Below, piece by piece: positions 1 to 7,739 of a stretch of DNA of 36,663 nucleotides. The notes beneath the pieces are model-generated. The model was not told the origin of the DNA and ran no database searches. It saw nothing but the letters and a program-made list of their open reading frames with translations. Made by a program: the position numbers and the translations under genes. The stretch's first letter is position 1; each line of letters starts with the position of its first letter. The stretch is from Porphyromonadaceae bacterium (GTDB taxonomy: Bacteria; Bacteroidota; Bacteroidia; Bacteroidales; Dysgonomonadaceae), in NCBI GenBank assembly GCA_022840285.1, contig JALHIE010000018.1, positions 1 through 36,663 of the forward strand. The letters are read 5' to 3'.

Positions 1-1
1 C

Positions 2-994
2 AAACGGTGGCTGACGGAGAAGGAGATTAGCTCCGGGAGTGAGCTCAGGCAGATGGATGCGTTGGGGTTCCATATCCCCGGTATGTTCGATAAAGTGCTG
101 GATATAAACAAATGCTGGCTGCAGGACGACCTGTCCAACCAGATACGGAATGCTGCCCGGGAGTTCTGCCTGAAAAACAATTTCTCGTTTTTCGACCTCC
201 GCAACCAGTCCGGGCTGATGCGTACGCTTATCCTGCGCAACACCTCTGTCGGGGAATGGATGGTTATTGTGGTGTTTTACGAAGATGATGCGGAAAAAAG
301 GGAGATGCTCCTGAATTTTCTGGCCGGCAAGTTTCCGCAAATCACTTCGCTGCTCTACATCATCAACCGGAAAGCCAACGACACCGTTACCGACCAGGAA
401 GTGATCTGTTGGAAAGGGCGTGAGTATATTGTGGAAGAAATGGAAGGCCTGCAATTCAAAATAGGCCCGAAATCGTTTTACCAGACCAACAGCCGTCAAG
501 CTTACAGCCTGTATAAAGTTGCGCGGGAGTTTGCCGGGCTGTCGGGCAGTGAACGGGTGTATGATCTGTATACCGGAACGGGAACCATTGCCAATTTTGT
601 TGCGCGAAATGCTGGAAAAGTTATCGGGATTGAATTTGTGGAAGAGGCTATCGAGGATGCGCGAAAAAATTCACGCAACAACAATATCGAAAACACGTCG
701 TTTTTTGCCGGAGATATGAGAAAAATTCTGACGGAAGATTTTATTCGTGAACATGGCCGTCCCGATGTGATCATCACCGATCCTCCCCGAGCCGGGATGC
801 ATGACGATGTGATCGGGGCCATTCTTTTTGCCGAACCGCAGCGGATTGTTTATGTAAGTTGCAATCCTGCCACTCAGGCGCGTGACCTCAACCTGCTGGA
901 CAGTAAATACCGGGTTGCCCGCGTACAGCCGGTGGATATGTTTCCGCAAACCCATCACGTGGAGAATGTGGTCTTGCTGGAGAGACGGACCTAG
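2..994 (+). CDS. rlmD: 23S rRNA (uracil-5-)-methyltransferase, RlmD/RumA type, 5'-truncated by window edge
   Basis: The reading frame is open from base 2, so the gene begins before the window and the ATG at 53 is internal. It encodes the C-terminal part of a TrmA/RumA-family enzyme, which methylates C5 of a uridine in RNA using S-adenosylmethionine. Seen in the sequence: a central substrate-recognition region ending in KSFYQTNS, the SAM-binding loop VYDLYTGTGTIANF, the TDPPRAG motif, and the catalytic cysteine in VYVSCNPATQARDL. The HHVENVVLLERR ending is typical of the family. The N-terminal TRAM and Fe-S cysteine region lies outside the window. RlmD versus RlmCD (which position in 23S rRNA) cannot be decided from this part. 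It runs convergent to the TraB-like gene, with 6 bases between the two stops. Confidence 0.93.
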   Translation, partial: KRWLTEKEISSGSELRQMDALGFHIPGMFDKVLDINKCWLQDDLSNQIRNAAREFCLKNNFSFFDLRNQSGLMRTLILRNTSVGEWMVIVVFYEDDAEKREMLLNFLAGKFPQITSLLYIINRKANDTVTDQEVICWKGREYIVEEMEGLQFKIGPKSFYQTNSRQAYSLYKVAREFAGLSGSERVYDLYTGTGTIANFVARNAGKVIGIEFVEEAIEDARKNSRNNNIENTSFFAGDMRKILTEDFIREHGRPDVIITDPPRAGMHDDVIGAILFAEPQRIVYVSCNPATQARDLNLLDSKYRVARVQPVDMFPQTHHVENVVLLERRT

Positions 995-1000
995 TTTTGC

Positions 1001-1864
1001 CTATTTCACCGGTTCAACCCGGTATCCCATCTTCTGTAGTCCCACGATCAGTCCGTCTTTGCCCACCAGGTGAAGGCATCCGACAGCGATGAACGATGGT
1101 TTTTCCCGCATAATATCCGGAAGGAGTTTTAACCACCTCTCGTTCCGGTCCTTGTTCATCGCGTCTTTTTCTTCCGGGGTGCCGGGGCAGGGATCTCCGG
1201 GCAACTCCTCTTCGTACAAAGCGTTCAGCGCGTTAATGTCCTGAGCCATGTACGCCGTTTGCAACCTGTCCATTTGCTCTTTCAGTCTTTCGATGGTCTG
1301 GGTGCCCAGCAACAGGTGAATCTGTTCTTCGGCCGTTTCCAACGGTCGTACGGGGCGGGAACGCCTGACCGCCTCTTCCTGGAAGTGCTGGTCGACGCTT
1401 ATTCCACCCGATAGGGCAGGATAATATTTTTGATATAAAGAGACGGAAATTAAATTGCTCAGCATGGCCGGTTTCATCCTGCCAAGCTGATCCAGCCCGA
1501 CGCCGATAAGCTCTTTCAGCGTTTTGTCGAGCAGCTGAAAATCCGCTTCGCTTGTAAGCGTTCGGTAGTCGTACCCGTTGGGCATAACGGCAGCACCCAT
1601 GATCTTCATCTGCATCTCGCTCATTTTGTTCATATCGAGCTCCCCCACTGTTTGTTCAGTCGCTTCGAACGCTTCTTCCAGGCCGGTGATGCTGTCTAAA
1701 AATGACAACGGAATCAGATGATGTGTTCCAAACAGGTAGGACGGGGATTCAAGACCGCTTCCCGAGATTTTCCACAACAACGCGTTTGTCTCCTCTGTTG
1801 TGTTCGCACAGGCTGTCAGGGTGAAAAAAAGGACCAGGCAGCCGGTTAGTTTTCGTAAGTTCAT
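1001..1864 (-). CDS. TraB/GumN family lipoprotein
   Basis: This is a 287-aa protein with a lipoprotein signal peptide (hydrophobic stretch, then LTAC with Cys19). It has the TraB/GumN family landmarks: SYLFGTHH near residues 43-49, the mid-region EERLK/EEQIHLLLG helices, the NERWLKLLPD motif, and GCLHLVGKDGLI near the C-terminus ahead of a short GYRVEPV strand. TraB/GumN domains resemble EreA/ChaN-type folds with conserved His and Glu residues. Some members act as metal-dependent proteases or signal-inactivating enzymes, but most bacterial ones are uncharacterised. The protein is probably anchored in the cell envelope. The small membrane-protein gene upstream ends 15 bases before its ATG, so the two may be co-transcribed. 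The family call is firm; the function is unknown. Confidence 0.85.
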   Translation of the reverse strand: MNLRKLTGCLVLFFTLTACANTTEETNALLWKISGSGLESPSYLFGTHHLIPLSFLDSITGLEEAFEATEQTVGELDMNKMSEMQMKIMGAAVMPNGYDYRTLTSEADFQLLDKTLKELIGVGLDQLGRMKPAMLSNLISVSLYQKYYPALSGGISVDQHFQEEAVRRSRPVRPLETAEEQIHLLLGTQTIERLKEQMDRLQTAYMAQDINALNALYEEELPGDPCPGTPEEKDAMNKDRNERWLKLLPDIMREKPSFIAVGCLHLVGKDGLIVGLQKMGYRVEPVK

Positions 1865-1879
1865 AAAATTATAGCGACA

Positions 1880-2206
1880 TCAGTTGATTTCAATAAAATC
1901 TGTATCCACAGGCGAATTGGCCGTTTTTGCTTTTTCCCCGACACCCAGAAAATCGAACAAAAACCAAAAAATGGTGAACGATGGAATTACATCGGTAACG
2001 GGTAGTATTTCTTCAATAAAGGTGATAACGGATGTGTATTTTCCCCTTTTTTCCCCGAACATCCTGTAGCTGATGGATGCCGCAATGGGTGCCCACACAA
2101 CATCAACGACGGGCAAAGCAGCTGAGGCCATACCGATAGCGTCGAGCACCATGCATTTGAGAAGCTTTTTGTATTTTCTTTCCATTTTCAAGTTTTTAAT
2201 ATACAT
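1880..2206 (-). CDS. Small hypothetical membrane protein
   Basis: This is a roughly 108-aa protein that I do not recognise beyond a general Bacteroidetes look. It has a basic N-terminus (KMERKYKKLLK), a hydrophobic glycine/alanine segment around LDAIGMASAALPVVDVVWAPIAASI, a basic loop (FGEKRGKYTS), and a second hydrophobic stretch in TDVIPSFTIFWFLFDFLGV. This suggests two or three membrane passes. The reading frame continues upstream to a TTG at 2224. The ATG at 2206 and the ATG at 2185 (MERKYKK) are both more likely starts, and I cannot choose between them because no clear ribosome-binding site is visible. It lies 15 bases upstream of the TraB-like lipoprotein gene on the same strand. No function is proposed. 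Confidence 0.65.
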   Translation of the reverse strand: MYIKNLKMERKYKKLLKCMVLDAIGMASAALPVVDVVWAPIAASISYRMFGEKRGKYTSVITFIEEILPVTDVIPSFTIFWFLFDFLGVGEKAKTANSPVDTDFIEIN

Positions 2207-2302
2207 TTTACTTGTACTTGCCAAAGTTCGACAAAGAACAGGAGGTTAGATGAAGTTAAACCCAAAAAGTTTATTCAGAGACTCTTTTCGTTGAAAATTT
2301 AA

Positions 2303-2339
2303 CCAAACAAAAAAGGAGCCTTTCGACGAAGAAGGCTCC
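2303..2339 (-). terminator. Rho-independent terminator downstream of ferritin
   Basis: A perfect 8-bp inverted repeat, GGAGCCTT (2315-2322) and AAGGCTCC (2332-2339), encloses a 9-base loop. Read on the reverse strand it is followed by a run of six T (2314 down to 2309). It lies just beyond the ferritin stop codon. Confidence 0.9.
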
Positions 2340-2361
2340 TGAATAAGTACGACAAAGAAAT

Positions 2362-2883
2362 CTATGCGCCTGCTGCAGTGGCGTTCAGCGGAGTATAACT
2401 GCGTTGTGCCAGCTCTTTGTCCATCGTATAGATTCCGAATCCGTTGGTGCCGATCAACTTCAGGCTGTCAATCATTCCCTGTGCGGTTTCTTCTTCTTCA
2501 ACTTGCTCGTTTACAAACCATTGAAGCATATTTTCGGTTGCATAGTCGTTCTCGTTCCTTGCTAAGCTTACCAGGTTGTTAATCAGTCCGGTCACCACTT
2601 TTTCGTGCGCCAGAGTGTCTTCAAAAGCTTTCAATATCGATTCCCACGACGTATCTACTTTCCCAATCGGTTTCAGTTCGACCTTATTGCCTTTGGCAAT
2701 CAGGTAGTCCATGAATTTGAGGGCGTGATCTTGTTCTTCCTGAAACTGTACTCTAAACCAGTTTGCAAACCCCATCAATCCCTCATTGGCGAAATGAGCC
2801 GACATGGACAGATAGAGATAGGCCGACCAGAATTCTGCATTAACTTGTTCGTTAATAGCTTTTTCTAAATTTTTACTTACCAT
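2362..2883 (-). CDS. ftnA: Non-haem bacterial ferritin
   Basis: This is a 173-aa iron-storage protein that oxidises Fe(II) and stores Fe(III) inside a 24-subunit shell in the cytoplasm. The diiron ferroxidase ligands fall at the same numbers as in E. coli FtnA: Glu17 (NAEFWSAYLYLSM), Glu50 and His53 (FQEEQDHA), Glu94 (LAHEK) and Gln127 (NEQVEEE). The length and the four-helix pattern with a C-terminal short helix are normal for the family. The start ATG gives MVSKNLEKAIN, a standard ferritin N-terminus. The gene is alone on its strand, with its own terminator at 2303-2339. I see no clear TAnnTTTG box in the 275-bp upstream gap. Confidence 0.96.
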   Translation of the reverse strand: MVSKNLEKAINEQVNAEFWSAYLYLSMSAHFANEGLMGFANWFRVQFQEEQDHALKFMDYLIAKGNKVELKPIGKVDTSWESILKAFEDTLAHEKVVTGLINNLVSLARNENDYATENMLQWFVNEQVEEEETAQGMIDSLKLIGTNGFGIYTMDKELAQRSYTPLNATAAGA

Positions 2884-3071
2884 AGTGTTCGTTTTTAAAT
2901 GATTCGTTAATCCTACCCTGTTAAACGTTTTTCTCCTGAAAATGTTTACGTTTGATTTTGCTTTTTATACACCACGACCGGTTTTTCAATAGCACGAAAC
3001 AGGAGTGAAATAGCGATGAAGTCTCTTATTGTCAGACACTTTTCTTCGTAGGTATATTTTTACCCGCCCAC

Positions 3072-3101
3072 TTCGCATTATGAGAAATATTCGTATCTTT
3101 G
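3072..3101 (+). promoter_or_regulatory. Bacteroidetes-type promoter for serine palmitoyltransferase
   Basis: The -7 box TATCTTTG (3094-3101) matches TAnnTTTG exactly. A weak -33 element TTCG (3072-3075) lies 18 bases upstream. The start codon follows 57 bases after the box. The remainder of the 2884-3158 gap shows nothing else I can call. Confidence 0.55.
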
Positions 3102-3158
3102 TATCCTGGTTTTTATTGGAAATAGATAAAATATCCAACTCATTTTAATTTTTATCTG

Positions 3159-4349
3159 ATGAATCTGTTAAAAGAGAAAATGATGAAATATGATGCTCCG
3201 CAGAAATTTAAATCGGCAGGCATTTATCCATATTTCAGGGTTATCGAAAGCGATCAGGATACGGAGGTGGTTATCAACGGTAAGAAAGTGTTGATGTTTG
3301 GATCAAACGCTTACTTGGGACTCACCAATCATCCAAAAGTAAAAGAAGCAGCTGTTGAAGCCACCCAAAAATACGGAACAGGTATGGCAGGTTCCCGTTT
3401 TTTAAACGGGACACTGGATATTCATATAGAACTCGAGCGTAAGCTGGCAAATTTTTTAAGAAAAGATGACGCCATCGTTTTCTCCACCGGATTCACGGTT
3501 AACGAAGGGGTGCTGGGTGCGGTTACCGGACGAGAGGATTACATCATTTGGGACGAAAGGAACCACGCTTCCATTATTGAAGGCATTCGTGTCTCTTTCT
3601 CTACCAAGTTCAAATTCCGTCACAACGATATGGTATCGCTCGAAAGACAGCTGAAGCGCTGCGATCCCAACAAGGTGAAACTGATTGTGGTGGATGGCGT
3701 ATTCAGTATGGAAGGAGATCTGGCGGATTTGCCGGGAATTGTTAAGCTGGCCAGAAAGTATAACGCCAACATCATGGTAGATGAAGCGCACGGCTTGGGA
3801 GTTTTGGGAAAGAGGTACAACGGAAAGGGGACTTGCGACCATTTCGGATTGCTTCCCGATGTGGACCTTATTATGGGGACTTTCAGCAAATCCCTGGCCT
3901 CTATCGGTGGGTTCATCGCGGGGGATTATCACACGATCAACTACCTGAGACACAATGCCCGAACTTATATTTTTAGCGCGAGCATAACACCTGCTGCTAC
4001 AGCCGCTGCATCTGCAGCTCTGGATATCTTGCGCGCGGAACCCGAAAGGATAAAGAATTTGTGGGAGCTGACGCATTACACCATTCAGCAATTCAAAGAC
4101 CGCGGGTTCGAGGTAGGACCTACTTCCACGCCGATTATTCCGCTCTATATACGCAGCGACGAGAAAACGTTTGCCATTACGAAACAACTGTTTGAGGAAG
4201 GGATTTTTGTGAATCCGGTTGTTCCGCCTGCCGTTGCACCCAACGAAACCCTTCTCCGTTTCTCGTTGATGGCTACACATACATACGAACAAATTGACTA
4301 CGCCATAGATCATATCGAAAAAATGTTCAGGAAGTTTGGCGTAATCTAG
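3159..4349 (+). CDS. spt: Serine palmitoyltransferase (alpha-oxoamine synthase family)
   Basis: This is a 396-aa PLP enzyme that condenses L-serine with a fatty acyl-CoA, the first step of sphingolipid synthesis, in the cytoplasm. The family includes KBL, BioF and HemA. The sequence is closest to the Bacteroides SPT form, with a YPYFR N-terminus, VLMFGSNAYLGLTNHP, the KYGTGMAGSRFLNGT loop, and VDGVFSMEGDLADLP. PLP contacts visible are DEAHGLG (Asp208, His211) and the Schiff-base lysine Lys244 in GTFSKSLASIGGF. The length is normal. The ATG at 3159 is preferred; an ATG at 3180 would remove MNLLKEK, which matches the family start. It has its own promoter and is closed by the hairpin at 4371-4403. 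SPT is well established in Bacteroidales, and an alternative product such as glycine C-acetyltransferase is less likely. Confidence 0.9.
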   Translation: MNLLKEKMMKYDAPQKFKSAGIYPYFRVIESDQDTEVVINGKKVLMFGSNAYLGLTNHPKVKEAAVEATQKYGTGMAGSRFLNGTLDIHIELERKLANFLRKDDAIVFSTGFTVNEGVLGAVTGREDYIIWDERNHASIIEGIRVSFSTKFKFRHNDMVSLERQLKRCDPNKVKLIVVDGVFSMEGDLADLPGIVKLARKYNANIMVDEAHGLGVLGKRYNGKGTCDHFGLLPDVDLIMGTFSKSLASIGGFIAGDYHTINYLRHNARTYIFSASITPAATAAASAALDILRAEPERIKNLWELTHYTIQQFKDRGFEVGPTSTPIIPLYIRSDEKTFAITKQLFEEGIFVNPVVPPAVAPNETLLRFSLMATHTYEQIDYAIDHIEKMFRKFGVI

Positions 4350-4370
4350 CATACGGCACAGACGGTGGTG

Positions 4371-4403
4371 AGACCTCGAAATTCTGTTTCGGGGTCTTTT
4401 GTT
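4371..4403 (+). terminator. Terminator after serine palmitoyltransferase
   Basis: Eleven-base arms AGACCTCGAAA (4371-4381) and TTTCGGGGTCT (4387-4397) pair fully with one T-G wobble around a 5-base loop. A TTTTGTT tract follows. The first ATG of ribF (4406) sits almost on the T tract, which bears on the ribF start choice. Confidence 0.88.
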
Positions 4404-4405
4404 AC

Positions 4406-5398
4406 ATGCCAAAAACCAAAAACAACGTTCAAACGTTAAGAGTACTCACAAAAGAAGAGATTTTGCAAGTCATTGATTTAACTCATAGAATTGAAACGGG
4501 ACTGCCCGAAGTCGCCGGTACCCTGGGCTTTTTTGACGGAGTTCACATCGGCCACCGACACCTGATAGAACAGGTGAAAACGGAAGCTGGCCGGTTGGGT
4601 CTGCCATCAGCCGTGATCACTTTTCCTGTGCATCCGAGAAAGGTGCTGCACGCCGATTATCAGCCTAAACTGCTTTGCGGTTATGAAGAAAAACTGGAGC
4701 AGTTGGCTGAAACAGGAATAGATTATTGCATCAGTTTGCCGTTTACCAGGGAGCTGTCGAAGCTGACGGCCAGTGAATTTATTACCCGGATACTGAAAGA
4801 GAAGATTCACGTCCACACGATGCTGGTGGGTTACGATCACCGGTTCGGACACAATCGGGAAGAGGGTATTGAGGAGTATGTATTATACGGCAAAGCCGTG
4901 GGGATGAACATTATTCAGGCTACGGAGATGCGTGTGGATGACGAAGATGTGAGTTCTTCGCGGATCAGGCGCTTGTTGATGAAAGGCGAAATTGCGAAGG
5001 CCAATCAACTGCTGACTTACAATTACACCCTGTCGGGAAAAATTGTGGAAGGTTACCAGGTAGGGCGTACTATCGGCTTTCCGACTGCTAACGTGAAGGC
5101 TTGGGAGAAATATAAAGTAATTCCCCTGCTCGGAGTTTACGCCGTGTTGGTTCACTTTAGGGATAGAACACATCAGGGAATGTTGTATATCGGTACGCGC
5201 CCGACATTGCAAAACGGAACGGAGATCAGTGTAGAAGTAAATATTTTTGATTTTGACGGAGACCTGTACAACGAGTCGCTGACGGTTGAATTTATCGATT
5301 TCATCCGTGGGGATGAAAAATTTGAAAGTATCCGACGGCTTATTGAACAAATATACCGGGATAAGGACAATGTGATAAAACGGTTGAAAAACGTATAA
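4406..5398 (+). CDS. ribF: Bifunctional riboflavin kinase / FAD synthetase
   Basis: This is a 330-aa protein that phosphorylates riboflavin to FMN and adenylates FMN to FAD. The N-terminal nucleotidyltransferase domain carries GFFDGVHIGH (residues 41-50), a cytidylyltransferase-type HxGH signature, and SSSRIRRLL (from residue 183), which matches the RibF ISSTRIR element. The C-terminal flavokinase domain carries TIGFPTANV (from residue 222) and GTRPTLQNG. The ATG at 4406 lies within 10 bases of the upstream terminator's T tract. A TTG at 4463, preceded by an AAGAAGAGA stretch, would give a start MQVIDLTHRIE and remove 19 unconserved residues. That start is a real alternative. The next gene starts 2 bases after the stop, so the two are very likely co-transcribed. 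Confidence 0.94.
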   Translation: MPKTKNNVQTLRVLTKEEILQVIDLTHRIETGLPEVAGTLGFFDGVHIGHRHLIEQVKTEAGRLGLPSAVITFPVHPRKVLHADYQPKLLCGYEEKLEQLAETGIDYCISLPFTRELSKLTASEFITRILKEKIHVHTMLVGYDHRFGHNREEGIEEYVLYGKAVGMNIIQATEMRVDDEDVSSSRIRRLLMKGEIAKANQLLTYNYTLSGKIVEGYQVGRTIGFPTANVKAWEKYKVIPLLGVYAVLVHFRDRTHQGMLYIGTRPTLQNGTEISVEVNIFDFDGDLYNESLTVEFIDFIRGDEKFESIRRLIEQIYRDKDNVIKRLKNV

Positions 5399-5400
5399 AC

Positions 5401-6225
5401 ATGGAATATGCTTTATTGAATAACGGTATCAAAATACCTATGCTGGGTCTAGGAACCTACAGAATTGGAAAAACAGATAATGATGTTTATCGTGCTATAA
5501 GGACGGCTTTGGATGTGGGTTACAGGCATATTGACACGGCAACTTTATACGGCAACGAAGCTCCGATCGGCAAAGCTATTCGTGAGAGCGGAATACCGCG
5601 TGAAGAGATTTTTGTTACCACCAAACTTTGGGGGGATGATGTGATGAAAGAAGCTGTTCCGCAGGCTTTCGACAGGAGCATGCAACTGTTGAATATTGGC
5701 TACATCGATCTTTACCTGGTCCACTGGCCCGTAAAAGGAAAGCTTGTTTCCACCTGGCGGGAAATGGAGAAAATCTACGCTTCGGGGAAAGCGAAAGCCA
5801 TTGGATTAAGCAACCACCTGCAACATCATCTTGAAACAATTCTGGAAGAGGCAAACATCCCACCGGCTGTGAACCAGGTCGAGATGCATCCTTATGTGGT
5901 GTTGGATGATTTGGTCGGTTTCTGTGCGGAAAACGGGATCATATGTGAAGCCTGGAGCCCGTTGGGAAGCAATAAGGTCCCTCTTCTCAAAGAGCAGGTA
6001 TTGCAGGAAATAGGGGAGAGGTATGGAAAGTCACCCGCTCAGGTCGTGTTGAGGTGGAATCTTCAACGTGGAGTGATTGCTATTCCCAAATCGTCCAGCC
6101 AAGAACGACAGCAAGCGAACCTGGATATTTTTGATTTTGAACTCACCCCGGAAGAGATGCAGTTCATCCGGTCACTCGACAGAAATTACCGGACGGGTAT
6201 CCACCCCGACGAGATAACTTTCTGA
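5401..6225 (+). CDS. Aldo/keto reductase (NADPH-dependent)
   Basis: This is a 274-aa single-domain AKR of the DkgA/2,5-diketo-D-gluconate reductase type. It reduces aldehydes or ketones with NADPH in a TIM barrel. The full catalytic tetrad is visible: Asp45 and Tyr50 in HIDTATLYGNE, Lys75 in VTTKLWGDD, and His108 in LYLVHWP. The cofactor-binding C-terminal segment is IAIPKSSSQERQQANLDIFDFEL. The substrate cannot be read from the sequence. The gene begins 2 bases after ribF, so it is probably its operon partner. It ends convergent with mltG, with 6 bases between the stops. Confidence 0.93.
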   Translation: MEYALLNNGIKIPMLGLGTYRIGKTDNDVYRAIRTALDVGYRHIDTATLYGNEAPIGKAIRESGIPREEIFVTTKLWGDDVMKEAVPQAFDRSMQLLNIGYIDLYLVHWPVKGKLVSTWREMEKIYASGKAKAIGLSNHLQHHLETILEEANIPPAVNQVEMHPYVVLDDLVGFCAENGIICEAWSPLGSNKVPLLKEQVLQEIGERYGKSPAQVVLRWNLQRGVIAIPKSSSQERQQANLDIFDFELTPEEMQFIRSLDRNYRTGIHPDEITF

Positions 6226-6231
6226 GGTGTT

Positions 6232-7272
6232 TTAAAAGATACCCCTTTCATTGAGCGCCCGCTGGTAACGCGCTGCATTGCGCGCATGCTCTGCGTGAGT
6301 GGCCGCAAAATTATGCCTGCCCGACAGATCTTCTTTAGCGCACATAAAAAGATAATTGTGCTGTTGTGGAGACAAGGTTCCGTCAATAGCCTGGATGGAT
6401 GGTATTCGGATTGGCCCGGGTGGTAATCCGGTATTCCTGTAGGTGTTATAAGGTGATTCCACTTCCAGGTGACGGAACAAGATACGCCGCAACGAGAAAT
6501 CGCCAACGGCAAATTTCACCGTCGGATCAGCCTCAAGCCGCATCCCTTTTTTTAACCGGTTGAGATACAATCCGGCCACAACCGGATATTCGTCGGAGTA
6601 GGTGGCCTCTTCTTCCACAATCGATGCCAGTGTAGAAACCTGCACCGGTGATAATCCGATTTTTTCCGCTTTACTTTTCCGTGCGTCGCTCCAGAAGCGA
6701 TCGTATTCCTTTTTCATCCGGTTGAGGAAATGGTCAATGCTTGTGTCCCAGTACACTTCATAGGTGTTGGGGATAAACAGGGCCGTCAGCGTGTTTTCGT
6801 CAAACCCGACCTCTTTTATTTTTTCCGGGTCATTCAGTGCGTTTACCAATAGGGTGCTGTCCATCATCAGTTGCTGTGAGATTCTACCGGCCAGGTCTTC
6901 CTTGGTACGGACATTGTTGAACGTGAGTTTTACCGGTGTCTGATTTCCGGCACGCAGCACGCGAATCACGTCGGGCATGGTCATCCCGTCTTTAACGGCA
7001 TATCTTCCAGTTTTTATGTTGCCGGGATAGTTCATCCTTTCCGACAAGATCCTGAAGAGCTGCTCCGACGGCAGGTCCGCTTTTTTTAATTGGGTGATTA
7101 CCTCTTCGTAGTTCTTCTCGTTATCGATATAAATGTACACCGTTTCTTCCAGGCTGAATGGCTTGAAAATGGTTTTTCTGACAACAACTACCCCTGCAAT
7201 TACTATCAGCAACAGGGAAAGTATTGCCCATAGAAAAATTTTTCTGCCTTTTCTTTTTGGTTTTTGCTCCAT
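6232..7272 (-). CDS. mltG: Endolytic murein transglycosylase MltG
   Basis: This is a 346-aa inner-membrane enzyme that cleaves nascent peptidoglycan glycan strands and sets their length. It has a basic N-terminus (MEQKPKRKGRK), one membrane anchor (about residues 12-32), a LysM-like region (about 40-110), then the YceG catalytic domain. STLASIVEEEA places the catalytic glutamate at Glu220. RLEADPTVKFA and the SPYNTYRNTGLPPGPI motif follow. The reading frame stays open upstream to 7494, but that part reads through the antisense of tRNA-Ser and gives the familiar GGFEPP artefact. The ATG at 7272 starts the real protein. A TACATTTG box on the reverse strand (7301-7308) fits this start. Confidence 0.95.
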   Translation of the reverse strand: MEQKPKRKGRKIFLWAILSLLLIVIAGVVVVRKTIFKPFSLEETVYIYIDNEKNYEEVITQLKKADLPSEQLFRILSERMNYPGNIKTGRYAVKDGMTMPDVIRVLRAGNQTPVKLTFNNVRTKEDLAGRISQQLMMDSTLLVNALNDPEKIKEVGFDENTLTALFIPNTYEVYWDTSIDHFLNRMKKEYDRFWSDARKSKAEKIGLSPVQVSTLASIVEEEATYSDEYPVVAGLYLNRLKKGMRLEADPTVKFAVGDFSLRRILFRHLEVESPYNTYRNTGLPPGPIRIPSIQAIDGTLSPQQHNYLFMCAKEDLSGRHNFAATHAEHARNAARYQRALNERGIF

Positions 7273-7300
7273 ACGTCCAAAAGTGATTTGAAAAACTGCA

Positions 7301-7308
7301 CAAATGTA
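7301..7308 (-). promoter_or_regulatory. -7 box for mltG
   Basis: CAAATGTA on the + strand reads TACATTTG on the reverse strand, an exact TAnnTTTG match 28 bases upstream of the mltG start. No good -33 TTTG is visible at the expected distance. Confidence 0.5.
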
Positions 7309-7338
7309 GGAAGATTTAAATAGAAATCTCCCGTTTTT

Positions 7339-7370
7339 TTTGACAAGATGAAAACAATCTTGTATATTTG
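7339..7370 (+). promoter_or_regulatory. Promoter of tRNA-Ser
   Basis: TTTG (7339-7342), a 20-base spacer and TATATTTG (7363-7370) form a full Bacteroidetes sigma-ABfr promoter. The mature tRNA begins 27 bases further on. Confidence 0.82.
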
Positions 7371-7397
7371 CACCCAATTTGGTCGGAAGTCCTACCG

Positions 7398-7484
7398 GGA
7401 AGTGTGGGTGAGTGGCTGAAACCACCAGTTTGCTAAACTGACGTACGGGTAACTGTACCGGGGGTTCGAATCCCCCCGCTTCCG
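7398..7484 (+). tRNA. tRNA-Ser (anticodon GCU)
   Basis: This is an 87-base class II tRNA. The acceptor arms GGAAGTG (7398-7404) and CGCTTCC (7477-7483) pair with one G-U, and the discriminator is G7484. The anticodon loop TTGCTAA (7430-7436) carries GCT at 7432-7434, which reads AGC/AGU serine codons. The long variable arm (GTAC...GTAC) is typical of serine tRNAs. The T-arm GGGGGTTCGAATCCCCC is intact. The 3' CCA is not fully encoded (CAA follows the discriminator). It has its own promoter and terminator, so it is a single-gene transcript. Confidence 0.96.
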
Positions 7485-7519
7485 CAATATGCATCGTAGC
7501 TCAACGAGTTGCTAAATTT

Positions 7520-7565
7520 ACACACAGTTTTACGCATATTTATGCGTTGATTGTGTGTGTTTTTT
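7520..7565 (+). terminator. Terminator of tRNA-Ser
   Basis: This is a long two-part hairpin. The outer arms are ACACACA (7520-7526) and TGTGTGT, and the inner arms are ACGCAT (7532-7537) and ATGCGT (7542-7547). A TTTTTT run follows at about 7560-7565. The remaining bases to 7739 hold nothing I can support. Confidence 0.8.
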
Positions 7566-7739
7566 GTAGTTAATCAAACAAATCCAGTCTCCGTCTATCT
7601 GTCTGCCGTTGTCTGTGTTTATGTTGTTCAAGCCAGCAAAGGGAGAACAAACGTAGAGATAATACCGTCCTTGTTAAAGGCAACAAGGAATGCAGAACTT
7701 TATTTGATACAGTTTAGTTTACAATCTCGTCAAAAATAG

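Noticed and set aside
3159..4349. Functional link between serine palmitoyltransferase and the ceramidase-like gene at 25.7 kb
   Set aside because: They are more than 21 kb apart in unrelated transcription units. Sphingolipid synthesis is general in Bacteroidales, and the ceramidase-like family in sugar loci has no proven ceramide activity.
3456..4412. Long reverse-strand open frame opposite serine palmitoyltransferase
   Set aside because: It is a shadow of the real gene: no domain, a low-complexity His/Arg/Asn composition, no promoter, and it crosses the terminator.
7273..7494. N-terminal extension of mltG with a GGFEPP-containing peptide
   Set aside because: This is the reverse complement of tRNA-Ser; GGFEPP is a well-known artefact of reading the T-arm antisense. 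The real start is the ATG at 7272.
7487..7516. tRNA-like text GCATCGTAGCTCAACGAG after tRNA-Ser
   Set aside because: It resembles a tRNA 5' half with a D-arm, but no anticodon arm, T-arm or acceptor partner follows, so it is not a second tRNA. It could be a remnant, but the match is too short to claim.
7551..7739. 62-codon frame after tRNA-Ser
   Set aside because: It begins inside the tRNA terminator, has no recognisable domain, and its composition is not protein-like.
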